This document shows, one piece after another, positions 1-7,558 of a stretch of DNA of 64,000 bases (its first letter is position 1; each line of letters opens with the position of its first letter). The notes under the pieces are model-generated. The model was given only the letters and a program-made list of their open reading frames with translations, searched no databases and had not been told where the DNA came from. This DNA is from Muribaculaceae bacterium Isolate-110 (HZI) (GTDB lineage: Bacteria; Bacteroidota; Bacteroidia; Bacteroidales; Muribaculaceae). Location: positions 36,400 to 100,399 of the forward strand of contig RIBL01000012.1 in assembly GCA_003762875.1 (NCBI GenBank), in the 5' to 3' direction. Both the position numbers and the translations under genes were made by a program.

Positions 1-1126
1 GGCCGCACCAAGTGGCCCAGACGTCAATGTATGTGACTTTGCCAAGCAGATCGGAGAGTTTCACCTGATTGCCTTCAGTGTCGGTGAGGGTAGGGTAGTA
101 GGGCATCATGTCACCGTTGTTGAGTTCGACGATGCCGTCGACATCCTTGCGGTAACGCTCGATGACGTCGGGATAGTCGGCAGCCACTTTGCTGAATGCG
201 GCCATGTATTTCTCGGCATCGGCTTTGGAGGGCTTGGATTTCTCAATGAAGAAGAACGGGGCCGACTGGAGAGCGGCGCGGCGGTTGAGAGGCTCCTTGA
301 TGTTCTCGTCGATGAATTGCAGATTCATGATGAGGCTGTCGACATCGGGATTGGTCCAGTTGTATTCATAAGGGCTGTTGATGTTGATCCATATGCCGGA
401 GAGATTGGCTTTGACCATCATAGGGTCTGATATGTCGATGCGGTCATACATGGCCTTGTATTCAGGGTCGGCGAGCATGTCGGTGAGCGACATGGCCTTG
501 CGTTGGTCGCGCAGACGCGAGGCGAGATTTGACATCTTCTGGCTTATGTATTTCAGATCGAAAAGTGTCGTGTAGTATTCCTTCTTGTCTGAGTCGCTGA
601 TGGCATCGAGGACCGAGAGCACGCGGGTGTTCTCGCTCTCAAGCAACGCGCTGTATTCGTCGGGAGTCTTGGCGTCCTCGGGGTCCATCGAGAAGTAACG
701 CATGAAGTCGTAGGCCTGAGAGGCGACATTGACTGCATTGCTGACATCGGCATTGTCGCCTGAGAATGTGGCGGTGCCATATTCGGCATTGTCATCAAGC
801 ACAAGCGACATCTCGGATGTGGCACCCTTCTCGACATACGCGCCATAGTTGGCACCGTCGATATTGATTTCCACTTCCATGAAATCGACACCCTGAGGCA
901 TTTGGGGATTGAACACGAAGTCGCCGAGCGAGTCAAGGTCGATTTTGTCATAGTTCATCGACTGTACGTCTCCATAATAAGAATAGCAGATGTAGGCCTG
1001 CGAGTCTTTTCCGAGACCTTCGATGTGGCCTTTCAGAAACGGGCCTTGGCTCTTGCTGCCACATGCCACTGTCATGGCTCCTGCCAGGAGTGCGGTGGCT
1101 GTAATCTTTGCAAACCGTGGATTCAT
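1..1126 (-). CDS. TlpA-family thiol:disulfide lipoprotein, C-terminus cut by window edge
   Basis: The reading frame runs off the left edge and about 375 residues are visible. It starts with a lipoprotein signal peptide (lipobox TVAC, cysteine at residue 22). A beta-rich N-terminal part like the DUF4369-type domain of Bacteroidota TlpA proteins follows, then a helical middle, and the frame ends in VTYIDVWATWCG, the start of a thioredoxin fold with the first cysteine of the usual CPxC active site. Such proteins are anchored in the envelope and reduce or exchange periplasmic disulfides. The second active-site cysteine lies outside the window. The gene is divergent from the ECF sigma factor gene. 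I saw no clear -7 element for it. The family call is fairly secure; the substrate is unknown. Confidence 0.85.
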   Translation of the reverse strand, partial: MNPRFAKITATALLAGAMTVACGSKSQGPFLKGHIEGLGKDSQAYICYSYYGDVQSMNYDKIDLDSLGDFVFNPQMPQGVDFMEVEINIDGANYGAYVEKGATSEMSLVLDDNAEYGTATFSGDNADVSNAVNVASQAYDFMRYFSMDPEDAKTPDEYSALLESENTRVLSVLDAISDSDKKEYYTTLFDLKYISQKMSNLASRLRDQRKAMSLTDMLADPEYKAMYDRIDISDPMMVKANLSGIWININSPYEYNWTNPDVDSLIMNLQFIDENIKEPLNRRAALQSAPFFFIEKSKPSKADAEKYMAAFSKVAADYPDVIERYRKDVDGIVELNNGDMMPYYPTLTDTEGNQVKLSDLLGKVTYIDVWATWCG

Positions 1127-1269
1127 GTGTCCTGTTTTTTGTATTAATTTGGTTAATTGCTGTTGCGTTTAATTAATATTCGCAAAACACTGAGAAAAGT
1201 ATATCAAAAAAATCATTTTTGTGTAGTTTTTTTGTAGAAAAAGTGGTTTTGGGTATATTTTTGTAATTT

Positions 1270-1304
1270 TTTGTCGGTTTATATCGTTAAAAACATTATT
1301 TTTG
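1270..1304 (+). promoter_or_regulatory. Probable promoter of the ECF sigma factor gene
   Basis: TATTTTTG at 1297-1304 matches the Bacteroidota -7 consensus TAnnTTTG. A TTTG at 1270-1273 could be the -33 element, but the 23-base spacing is wider than the usual 19-20. The ATG follows 19 bases after the -7 element. Confidence 0.5.
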
Positions 1305-1323
1305 CCGATGCAAAACCAATATC

Positions 1324-1908
1324 ATGCACTCAGCCGAGACTATATATCGACGGTTTATCGCGGGAGATATGAGGCCGTTTTACGACCGCTATTACCCGGG
1401 ATTGCTTATGTATGCACGGCGGTTGCTGGGTGCAGAGCTTGAATGGATGGCCGAGGATTGTGTGCAGGACGGTGTGATGGACGCATTTCAGAAGCGGGAC
1501 ACTTTTGAGAGCAAGGAGCAGTGGCGGGCGCATATACTCGCATGCATACGCAACAAGGCAGTGTCGGCTCTGAGACGCCTGTCGGCCATGCGCAACTACA
1601 CAGGCCAACTCGACTTGTCGGCCTGTGAGGCCGATGCCCACAGGGCTCTCATAGAGCTTGAGACACTCGACGCTCTCTATGAGGCTATAGAGTCGTTGCC
1701 GGCTGAATATCGCACTTTGCTGAGATTGAGTTTTGAGGAGGGGCTGAAGAATGCCGAGATAGCCCAACGGCTCGGTGTGGCCGAGATTACCGTGAAGAAG
1801 CGCAAGGCGCGCCTGATTGAAATGCTGCGTCAGCGTCTGGGCGGAAATACCGAGATGATACTCCTGTTGCTGGCCATGAATAAGCATATTGTTCTTATGG
1901 CCTGCTGA
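1324..1908 (+). CDS. ECF-type RNA polymerase sigma-70 factor
   Basis: This 194-residue protein has the two-domain layout of extracytoplasmic-function sigma factors. Region 2 lies at about residues 15-80 (FYDRYYPGLLMYARRLL, then AEDCVQDGVMDAFQK). Region 4 lies at about 125-175, with a helix-turn-helix reading LKNAEIAQRLGVAEITVKKR. It would recruit core RNA polymerase to a particular promoter set. No anti-sigma (FecR-like) gene and no SusC/SusD pair follow it, unlike many Bacteroidales ECF factors of polysaccharide loci. The C-terminal end is unusually hydrophobic (MILLLLAMNKHIVLMAC). The targets cannot be read from the sequence. Confidence 0.9.
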   Translation: MHSAETIYRRFIAGDMRPFYDRYYPGLLMYARRLLGAELEWMAEDCVQDGVMDAFQKRDTFESKEQWRAHILACIRNKAVSALRRLSAMRNYTGQLDLSACEADAHRALIELETLDALYEAIESLPAEYRTLLRLSFEEGLKNAEIAQRLGVAEITVKKRKARLIEMLRQRLGGNTEMILLLLAMNKHIVLMAC

Positions 1909-1993
1909 GAGGTGGGGGGAGGAGCGTGGAGTTTTTTTGAACTTTTTTATGGATTTTTTTGAACCTGTCGCGAAAATTGAGACATCGCGGCGG

Positions 1994-2001
1994 TAATTTT
2001 G
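1994..2001 (+). promoter_or_regulatory. -7 element upstream of the tRNA-like gene
   Basis: TAATTTTG at 1994-2001 fits TAnnTTTG and ends 19 bases before the 5' end of the tRNA-like sequence, which suggests that the element is transcribed. No well-spaced -33 TTTG is seen. Confidence 0.5.
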
Positions 2002-2020
2002 CATCGTAGACAATGAGAAT

Positions 2021-2101
2021 GGCCCGGTGGTGGAATCGGTCAGACACGCTTTATATTAGATGGAAAGTACATTGCAGGTTCGAATCCTGCCCGGGTCGCC
2101 A
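2021..2101 (+). tRNA. tRNA-like gene with abnormal anticodon arm (possibly Leu, UAG)
   Basis: The acceptor stem (2021-2027 GGCCCGG with 2091-2097 CCGGGTC, one G-U pair), the T arm (GCAGG, TTCGAAT, CCTGC at 2074-2090), the discriminator G and an encoded CCA (2099-2101) are all intact. The D arm (GTG/CAC around GAATCGGTCAGA) resembles tRNA-Leu. The centre does not fold normally. One pairing (GCTTT/AAAGT) gives a perfect stem but an 11-base loop. Another gives a 7-base loop ATTAGAT with U33 and anticodon UAG, but has an A-G mismatch in the stem. The long variable arm expected of tRNA-Leu is missing. It may be a degenerate tRNA, a tRNA pseudogene or a non-canonical tRNA. It has its own upstream -7 element. 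Confidence 0.6.
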
Positions 2102-2112
2102 AACTTTTTGTG

Positions 2113-2138
2113 AGACTGTACAGTCACCGATACAGTCT
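2113..2138 (+). terminator. Weak hairpin after the tRNA-like gene
   Basis: AGACTGTA (2113-2120) and TACAGTCT (2131-2138) are perfect complements around a 10-base loop. There is no strong T run after it, so termination is only possible, not clear. Confidence 0.35.
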
Positions 2139-2257
2139 ATTGACTTTGATAATCTGCTTGTTAGCGGCAGTCGACAGCCCGCGTGGGGGACAGGGGGAGG
2201 ATGGGCCCGAGGTCCGCTCCGCGCGGATTGCCATACATGTCATCTTATGAAATCTCT

Positions 2258-2288
2258 TTTGCCGAGTATGCCTTTTTATGTAACTTTG
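2258..2288 (+). promoter_or_regulatory. Promoter of the LtaS/MdoB-type sulfatase gene
   Basis: TTTG at 2258-2261 and TAACTTTG at 2281-2288 are separated by exactly 19 bases, a textbook Bacteroidota promoter. It fixes the gene start at or after 2310 and excludes the upstream in-frame ATG at 2013. Confidence 0.85.
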
Positions 2289-2309
2289 CATGAGATAAAC
2301 ACATCAATC

Positions 2310-4313
2310 ATGATTCATAAGATAACGATGAACAACAGTCTGCGCACCGCAATGGCCATTGCTGCCAACCTGATTATGGCTTATGTGGCTTACAGTGTGT
2401 GCCGACTTGCGTTTCTGCTTGAAAACTGGGACCAGTATTCGCTTTCGCTGACATGGCAGTCGGCCGTTAAGATTTTTCGCGGCGGCATATGGTTTGACAC
2501 ATCCGCCATATGTTATACCAATATTCTGTATATCGTGCTTGCGATGCTGCCGTTTTCGGCACCCGGCCGCAACAGGACATACCGTATGGTCACACGGATG
2601 GCTTATTTCATACCCAACACCGTAGCCGTGGTGCTCAATCTCGGCGACAGCGTGTATTATCCGTTCGGACATCACCGCATCACTACCCGTACATTCAACG
2701 AGTTTGGCAACGAGGACAATATAGGACGCATCTTCGGCATCGAGGTTATCAATCACTGGTATCTCGTGTTGCTGGCCGCTGTCATCATCTGGTGTCTGTG
2801 GCGGTTGTATCGTGAGGCATCGCTGTGTTTCAGACCGCAGACATGGAAGAAGTGGGCTGTCAATATCGTAGCGATAGCGGCAGTGACAGTCGTGGCCATA
2901 TGGGGTATGAGGGGAGCCACGTTCTTCACCTCTACGCGTCCCATCGCCGTGAGCAACGCCCATCAGTTTGCCACACGTCCGGCTGAAGCCAATGTTGTGC
3001 TCAACACACCTTTCTCGCTCATACGCACCATTGGTAAACGTCCGCCTATGGTGCCGGCCTATTTCACTACAGGTCCGGAGCTTGACAGCGTGTACACACC
3101 ACTGCATCATGCGGCTCCCGACTCGGCTATACAGAGGCATAAGAATGTGGTGATACTTATCGTGGAGAGTTTTGCCACCGAGTTTATAGGCGGTCTCAAC
3201 AACAACCGCGCACTTGACGACAGCACTTATCGCGGCTATACGCCATGGATGGATTCGTTTATCCCCAAAACGCTCACTTTCGAGCACACCATAGCCAACA
3301 CCGGAGTGTCCATCGACGCCATGCCGGCCATACTTTCGTCAATCCCCCGCATGAGCTACGGTTTTTTCCTTTCGCCTTATTCGCTCAATCACATAACCAG
3401 TTTTGCCACCGAACTGAAAAACTGGGGATACCGCACGGCGTTTTTCCACGGAGGCACCAATGACTCTATGGGCTTCCAGGCCTTTGCCCGCGGAGCCGGT
3501 TTTGAGGAATATTACGGACTGAACGAGTATTGTGAAGACAGCCGTTTCAATGGCAAGGATGACTTTGACGGCACATGGGCCATATGGGACGAGGAGTTCC
3601 TGCAATATTACGCGCTGAAAATGTCAGAGATGCCTCAGCCGTTTGTGACCGGAGTGTTCACGGCCTCGTCACATCATCCGTTTGCAATCCCCGAGCGTTA
3701 CAAGGATCGCTTCAAGGACGAGGGCATACACCAGTTGCACAAGTGCATACGTTATACCGACTATTCGCTCGGACGTTTTTTTGAGACAGCCTCGCAGCAG
3801 CCATGGTATGACAACACCATCTTTGTGCTCACGGCCGACCATTCGAGCAGCAAGACCACACATAACGAATATAAGACCGAAGCCGGACTCAACCATGTGC
3901 CTATCGTAATCTTCGACCCTTCGGGCGAGATGCCGCGCGGTGTGCGCGAGGGGTTGATGCAGCAGCTCGACATACTCCCCACCATACTCGGATGGCTGGG
4001 CTATGACCGCGACTACATAGCGTTTGGCAACGACGCGCTCGCCACACCAGCCGAGGACCGCTGGGCTTTCAACTGGATATTCACTCCGCAGATCTACATG
4101 GACCGCTATTTTCTCCAGACCGATGCCGACTGCAATGTGACCGGCATGTATGACTATATAGACGACATACTCATGACCACCGATGTCAAGGACGCACATC
4201 CGGCCGAACGCGATGCCATGCAGCGCAAAATTAAGGGACTCATGCAGAGCTATCTCGAACGCATGGAGGCCGACAGCGTGTGGGTGCGTCAGTCGGCGGC
4301 CGACGGCTTGTGA
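2310..4313 (+). CDS. LTA synthase (LtaS/MdoB-type) membrane sulfatase family protein
   Basis: The 667-residue protein has about five N-terminal membrane segments followed by an extracytoplasmic alkaline-phosphatase-fold domain. Metal-site and catalytic motifs of the LtaS/OpgB group are visible: NVVILIVESFA, then ANTGVSIDAMPAILSSIP with the likely nucleophilic threonine, and VLTADHSSS with the Asp-His metal ligands. Family members move phosphoglycerol or phosphoethanolamine head groups from phospholipids to envelope glycans or lipids. A Gram-negative host makes lipoteichoic acid synthesis unlikely, so a periplasmic-glycan or lipid A-related substrate is more plausible (inference). ATG 2310 was chosen because the promoter ends at 2288; ATG 2328 is an alternative. 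The 3' end overlaps the convergent EamA gene by 25 bases. Confidence 0.88.
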   Translation: MIHKITMNNSLRTAMAIAANLIMAYVAYSVCRLAFLLENWDQYSLSLTWQSAVKIFRGGIWFDTSAICYTNILYIVLAMLPFSAPGRNRTYRMVTRMAYFIPNTVAVVLNLGDSVYYPFGHHRITTRTFNEFGNEDNIGRIFGIEVINHWYLVLLAAVIIWCLWRLYREASLCFRPQTWKKWAVNIVAIAAVTVVAIWGMRGATFFTSTRPIAVSNAHQFATRPAEANVVLNTPFSLIRTIGKRPPMVPAYFTTGPELDSVYTPLHHAAPDSAIQRHKNVVILIVESFATEFIGGLNNNRALDDSTYRGYTPWMDSFIPKTLTFEHTIANTGVSIDAMPAILSSIPRMSYGFFLSPYSLNHITSFATELKNWGYRTAFFHGGTNDSMGFQAFARGAGFEEYYGLNEYCEDSRFNGKDDFDGTWAIWDEEFLQYYALKMSEMPQPFVTGVFTASSHHPFAIPERYKDRFKDEGIHQLHKCIRYTDYSLGRFFETASQQPWYDNTIFVLTADHSSSKTTHNEYKTEAGLNHVPIVIFDPSGEMPRGVREGLMQQLDILPTILGWLGYDRDYIAFGNDALATPAEDRWAFNWIFTPQIYMDRYFLQTDADCNVTGMYDYIDDILMTTDVKDAHPAERDAMQRKIKGLMQSYLERMEADSVWVRQSAADGL

Positions 4314-5209
4314 GGAGCGGCCTTGCTTATGGTCACTAGAAATACTCCCGAGAATATGAGCACCACGGCCACCATCTTGAGCGGGGTGAATGTGTCGAGT
4401 CCGAGCCATATGCCCACACACGACGCCACGATGGGCTGCACGTAATTATACATGCCCACAAGCGTAGGCCGCAGGCACTTCTGGCCTATCATGATGCAGA
4501 TATAGGCGATGAATGTGGCAAAAAACACCACATAGCCCACTCCGGCAATTTCTCTGACTGTAAACTCGCTCCACGCCGTTGCGGTCCACTCGCGGGCCGA
4601 GAACGGCAATATCATGACTGCCGCAAACGTAAACATCCATTTCATGAGGGTGATGACCGAATATTTCCTAATGAAATTGCGGTAAAACGTGAGATAGAGC
4701 GCGTAGCTCACCTGGGCGGTAAGTACAAGCAAGTCGCCCAGCACGGGGTTGTCGCCGCGCACTGCCGAGGCTGACGAGCCAAGCACAAGCATGAGCGCGC
4801 CCGAGGCTCCGAGCACGATGCCGCCGACCTTCTTGAGCGTAATGGGTTCGCCGAGTATCAGCGCGGCAAGCAGCATCACCCACAGCGGCATGGTGGTGGT
4901 GATAATCGAGGCTTCGCCCGGAGATGTGTAGCCTACGCCAAACACATAGCAACCTTGATTGAAAAGGATGCCGAGCATTGCGGCTCCTGCCAGTAGAAGT
5001 AGGTCGCGCGGCGGCACTTTCTGATAGGGAACAAAGAGTGACGCCGTCCAGAAAAGCAGTGCTGCCCCGAGGATGCGGAAGTTGGTCATAAGCAACGGTG
5101 ACACCAGTCCGGCCGCCATGACCATTTTGGCAATGGGAGCCATCAGGCCCCACATCGTGTTGGCTCCGGCCATAGCCACATGGCCCTTGAGATTAAGAGG
5201 GTGTTTCAT
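4289..5209 (-). CDS. EamA/DMT-family transporter (RhaT-like)
   Basis: This 306-residue protein is almost entirely hydrophobic, with about ten membrane segments arranged as two five-helix EamA repeats (first about residues 10-145, second about 160-298). A typical repeat end is seen in LGEPITLKKVGGIVLGASGALM. Members of the drug/metabolite transporter superfamily export or import small metabolites such as amino acids or sugars; the substrate here cannot be read. It is convergent with and overlaps the last 25 bases of the sulfatase gene, and divergent from pgeF. Confidence 0.88.
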   Translation of the reverse strand: MKHPLNLKGHVAMAGANTMWGLMAPIAKMVMAAGLVSPLLMTNFRILGAALLFWTASLFVPYQKVPPRDLLLLAGAAMLGILFNQGCYVFGVGYTSPGEASIITTTMPLWVMLLAALILGEPITLKKVGGIVLGASGALMLVLGSSASAVRGDNPVLGDLLVLTAQVSYALYLTFYRNFIRKYSVITLMKWMFTFAAVMILPFSAREWTATAWSEFTVREIAGVGYVVFFATFIAYICIMIGQKCLRPTLVGMYNYVQPIVASCVGIWLGLDTFTPLKMVAVVLIFSGVFLVTISKAAPHKPSAAD

Positions 5210-5238
5210 AATTACATCACGTTCTGAGAAAAACGCGG

Positions 5239-5246
5239 CAAAATTA
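5239..5246 (-). promoter_or_regulatory. -7 element of the EamA transporter gene
   Basis: On the minus strand this reads TAATTTTG, matching TAnnTTTG, about 30 bases upstream of the ATG at 5209. No good -33 TTTG is seen at 19-20 bases. Confidence 0.6.
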
Positions 5247-5260
5247 CAAATAATTTACGA

Positions 5261-5280
5261 AATAAAACCGAATAAAACCG
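5261..5280. repeat. Short tandem direct repeat in the eamA-pgeF gap
   Basis: The 10-base unit AATAAAACCG occurs twice in direct succession between the divergent EamA and pgeF genes. It could be a regulatory site or chance. Confidence 0.45.
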
Positions 5281-5291
5281 ACTCATTTCAC

Positions 5292-6044
5292 ATGACTATA
5301 CTCCCGATACAAAAGCTCCTGCGCTCAGGCCGGGCCACGGCCTATTACACCACCCGCGCCACATCCTCGCCCGAGGAGCCTTACAGCGGATTTAATGTGT
5401 GTCACTACACGGGCGATGATCCGGCACATGTGGCACAATGTCGCCGGGCTCTGGCCGCTCACTTTGCCCTTCCGGCTGAGCGCGTCATGATCCCCCGCCA
5501 GACCCACTCGTCGGATGTCGCAGTCATTACCGCTCTCCCTGCCGCCCCGTCAGAGCTTGAAGGAGTCGATGCGGTTGTCACCGATATGAGCGACATTATG
5601 ATAGGGGTCAACACGGCTGACTGTGTGCCTGTGGTGCTGATTGACCCGGTGGCCGGCATAAGTGGTGTGGCCCATGCGGGATGGCGTGGAGCTGTAGGCG
5701 GAGTGGTCGAGGCGACTGTCGGAGCCATGGTGCGGCTCGGTGCGCATCCTTCTGACATAAAGGCGGCCATGGGTCCGTCGATATGCTGCGACTGCTTTGA
5801 AGTAGGTCATGAAGTGGCCGAGCGTTTTGACAATGATTGCGTCGTGATGCAACCGGGGCAAAAGCCTCATGTGTCACTTCAGAAATATGTCGTCAAGGTG
5901 TTAATCGGCTGCGGGTTACAGTCGGATAATATCAAGAAGTTTGATGATTCGTTATGTACCAGATGCCATCCCGATACATTTTGGTCGGCACGTAAGTCGG
6001 GCATAAATTCGGGCCGGATATACACGTTTGTGGTCACAAAATGA
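5292..6044 (+). CDS. pgeF: Peptidoglycan editing factor PgeF / YfiH (laccase-domain protein)
   Basis: This 250-residue protein matches the YfiH/DUF152 family. Signature stretches are PRQTHSSDVAVI, VNTADCVPVVLIDP, GVAHAGWRGAVGGVV and GPSICCDCFEVG. These supply the conserved His and Cys metal-site residues (H in QTHS, C in TADC, H in AHAG). In E. coli the family removes wrongly incorporated amino acids from peptidoglycan precursors, and members also show purine nucleoside or polyphenol oxidase activity in vitro. The start was placed at 5292, which gives the usual family length; the frame is open further upstream but that part falls inside the divergent EamA gene. A strong hairpin follows immediately. 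Confidence 0.88.
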   Translation: MTILPIQKLLRSGRATAYYTTRATSSPEEPYSGFNVCHYTGDDPAHVAQCRRALAAHFALPAERVMIPRQTHSSDVAVITALPAAPSELEGVDAVVTDMSDIMIGVNTADCVPVVLIDPVAGISGVAHAGWRGAVGGVVEATVGAMVRLGAHPSDIKAAMGPSICCDCFEVGHEVAERFDNDCVVMQPGQKPHVSLQKYVVKVLIGCGLQSDNIKKFDDSLCTRCHPDTFWSARKSGINSGRIYTFVVTK

Positions 6045-6099
6045 GAGACTGAGGTCTCGGAAGAAAAACTACAATTTTTCTTTCGAGACCTCAGTCTCT
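6044..6099 (+). terminator. Bidirectional terminator between pgeF and the GH109 gene
   Basis: AGAGACTGAGGTCTCG (6044-6059) and CGAGACCTCAGTCTCT (6084-6099) are perfect 16-base complements. The stem continues inward through AAGAAAAA/TTTTTCTT, leaving a 6-base loop. It overlaps the pgeF stop codon and separates two convergent genes. Confidence 0.88.
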
Positions 6100-6130
6100 T
6101 TATATCACATTGTTCAGATCAGAGTGGATG

Positions 6131-7540
6131 TCACTCTCCTTTCATGTAGTGATGATAGCCGTTGAGTTTTTTCCATGCACCGCGTGTGAAGTCGGGTACT
6201 TCGACAGGCGCGCTGCCATTCTCGATTGAGATGCGCGAGAGTTCGCCTATGGCCGACCATTCGGCGGCATCGTAGACATCCTGGTCGAGCGGCAGACCGT
6301 TGAGCAGGCAGTATACAAGACGATAGTCCATGATATAATCCATGCCGCCGTGTCCGCCGACCTTGCGGGCCATATCCTCGGTCTCGGCCTGGATGGGGTG
6401 CTTGTATTTCTGCATCAGCGATTTTTTTATGTCATCAGGGATAAACGAGTGGCTGGAAAGGTTTTCATGGTCGGGCATACCTTCAAATTTCTGCACTTCC
6501 CTGAATGCGTAACCCTCGAGAGGATACTTGTTGGCAAATCCCTCGGTGCCTGTAAGCTGATACATGCGCGAATAGGGGCGCGGATTCATTACGTCGTGCT
6601 GTATGTGCATGGTCTGGCCGTTCTCGGTCTGTATCATGCTCATTGTGTGGTCGGCGTTTTTGAAGTCGGAGCTTTCGCGTCCGAGCTGTTCTTTGACAAT
6701 TCTCGGGCCGGTGAGAGCTTTTGACTCCATCGACACGATGTAGTTCATCTTGTTGCCGCGGTGTATGTCAAGCAGTTGACATGCCGGCCCCATGCCGTGG
6801 GTGGCATAGACGTCACCTTTGTGTTTCTCGTTGAAGTCGAGACGCCAGTTGCCCTCATAGGCTTTCCAGAAATCCTCAAGATTGTGGATGTAGGCTCCCT
6901 CGACGTGAAGGATGTCGCCAAAGAGCCCTTTCTGAGCCATGTTGAGGGTGGTCAGCTCGAAGAAATCATATACGCAATTCTCGAGCATCATACAGTGGCG
7001 TCGTGTCTTTTCGGCCGTATCCACAAGTTTCCAGCACTCATCCAGGTCCATAGCCGCAGGCACTTCGATGGCTACGTTTTTACCCTGCTGCATGGCATAG
7101 ACAGCCATGGGCACGTGGTTGGCCCAGTCGGTAGCGATGTAGACGAGGTCGATGTCGGGACGGCGGCAAAGCTCCTTCCATCCGTCGGGACCGGAATATT
7201 CGGCAGCAGCGGGGCGTCCGGCATCTTTAAGATATTTCTGAGGTGTGGCGAGCCGGTCGGCATGCTTGTCGCAGAGAGCCTTGATGCTTGTGCGGTCGAT
7301 GTTGGCAAATCGGTAGACGGCTCCGGGACCTCTCATTCCGAGTCCGATGAAGCCGACACGAACACTGTCCATAGGATCAAGACGAAATCCTACAAGGTCG
7401 GTCTGTCCCTTGGCTCTCTCAGGCGTTTTGAGACGGATAATCCGGTCGTCTGACGATTTTTGGCCCGCGGCAGATGCTATGGAGGGAAATGCCGTCACAA
7501 TAGCCAATGCAAGATAAAATAATGTGATAAAGCGGTTCAT
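6131..7540 (-). CDS. Secreted Gfo/Idh/MocA-family enzyme, GH109 alpha-N-acetylgalactosaminidase-like
   Basis: The 469-residue protein has a signal peptide (about residues 1-25) and an N-terminal Rossmann NAD-binding segment VGFIGLGMRGPG (residues 63-74). GH109-type motifs follow: THG at 247-249, GTEGF near 331 and GHGGMDY at 396-402. GH109 enzymes hydrolyse alpha-linked GalNAc by a transient NAD-dependent oxidation. Classical members act on blood-group A antigen and mucin-type glycans. It lies 18 bases downstream of a NahK-like kinase gene in the same direction, so the released GalNAc could be phosphorylated by its partner. A plain Gfo/Idh/MocA dehydrogenase is the alternative, but the C-terminal half fits GH109 better. 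Confidence 0.85.
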   Translation of the reverse strand: MNRFITLFYLALAIVTAFPSIASAAGQKSSDDRIIRLKTPERAKGQTDLVGFRLDPMDSVRVGFIGLGMRGPGAVYRFANIDRTSIKALCDKHADRLATPQKYLKDAGRPAAAEYSGPDGWKELCRRPDIDLVYIATDWANHVPMAVYAMQQGKNVAIEVPAAMDLDECWKLVDTAEKTRRHCMMLENCVYDFFELTTLNMAQKGLFGDILHVEGAYIHNLEDFWKAYEGNWRLDFNEKHKGDVYATHGMGPACQLLDIHRGNKMNYIVSMESKALTGPRIVKEQLGRESSDFKNADHTMSMIQTENGQTMHIQHDVMNPRPYSRMYQLTGTEGFANKYPLEGYAFREVQKFEGMPDHENLSSHSFIPDDIKKSLMQKYKHPIQAETEDMARKVGGHGGMDYIMDYRLVYCLLNGLPLDQDVYDAAEWSAIGELSRISIENGSAPVEVPDFTRGAWKKLNGYHHYMKGE

Positions 7541-7558
7541 GGTTATGATTAAGTAAGT

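Noticed and set aside
553..951. Minus-strand frame rich in Ser, Thr and Arg
   Set aside because: It is in another frame of the TlpA-like gene, whose frame has a signal peptide and a WCG motif.
2013..2309. N-terminal extension of the sulfatase gene through the tRNA-like sequence
   Set aside because: A perfect promoter at 2258-2288 lies inside the extension, and the extension has no sulfatase similarity.
2304..3287. Long minus-strand frame inside the sulfatase gene
   Set aside because: Rich in His and Arg with no motif; the sense frame carries complete family motifs.
4289..4313. Convergent 25-base overlap as a special antisense control device
   Set aside because: Such short overlaps of convergent genes are common and no further structure supports it.
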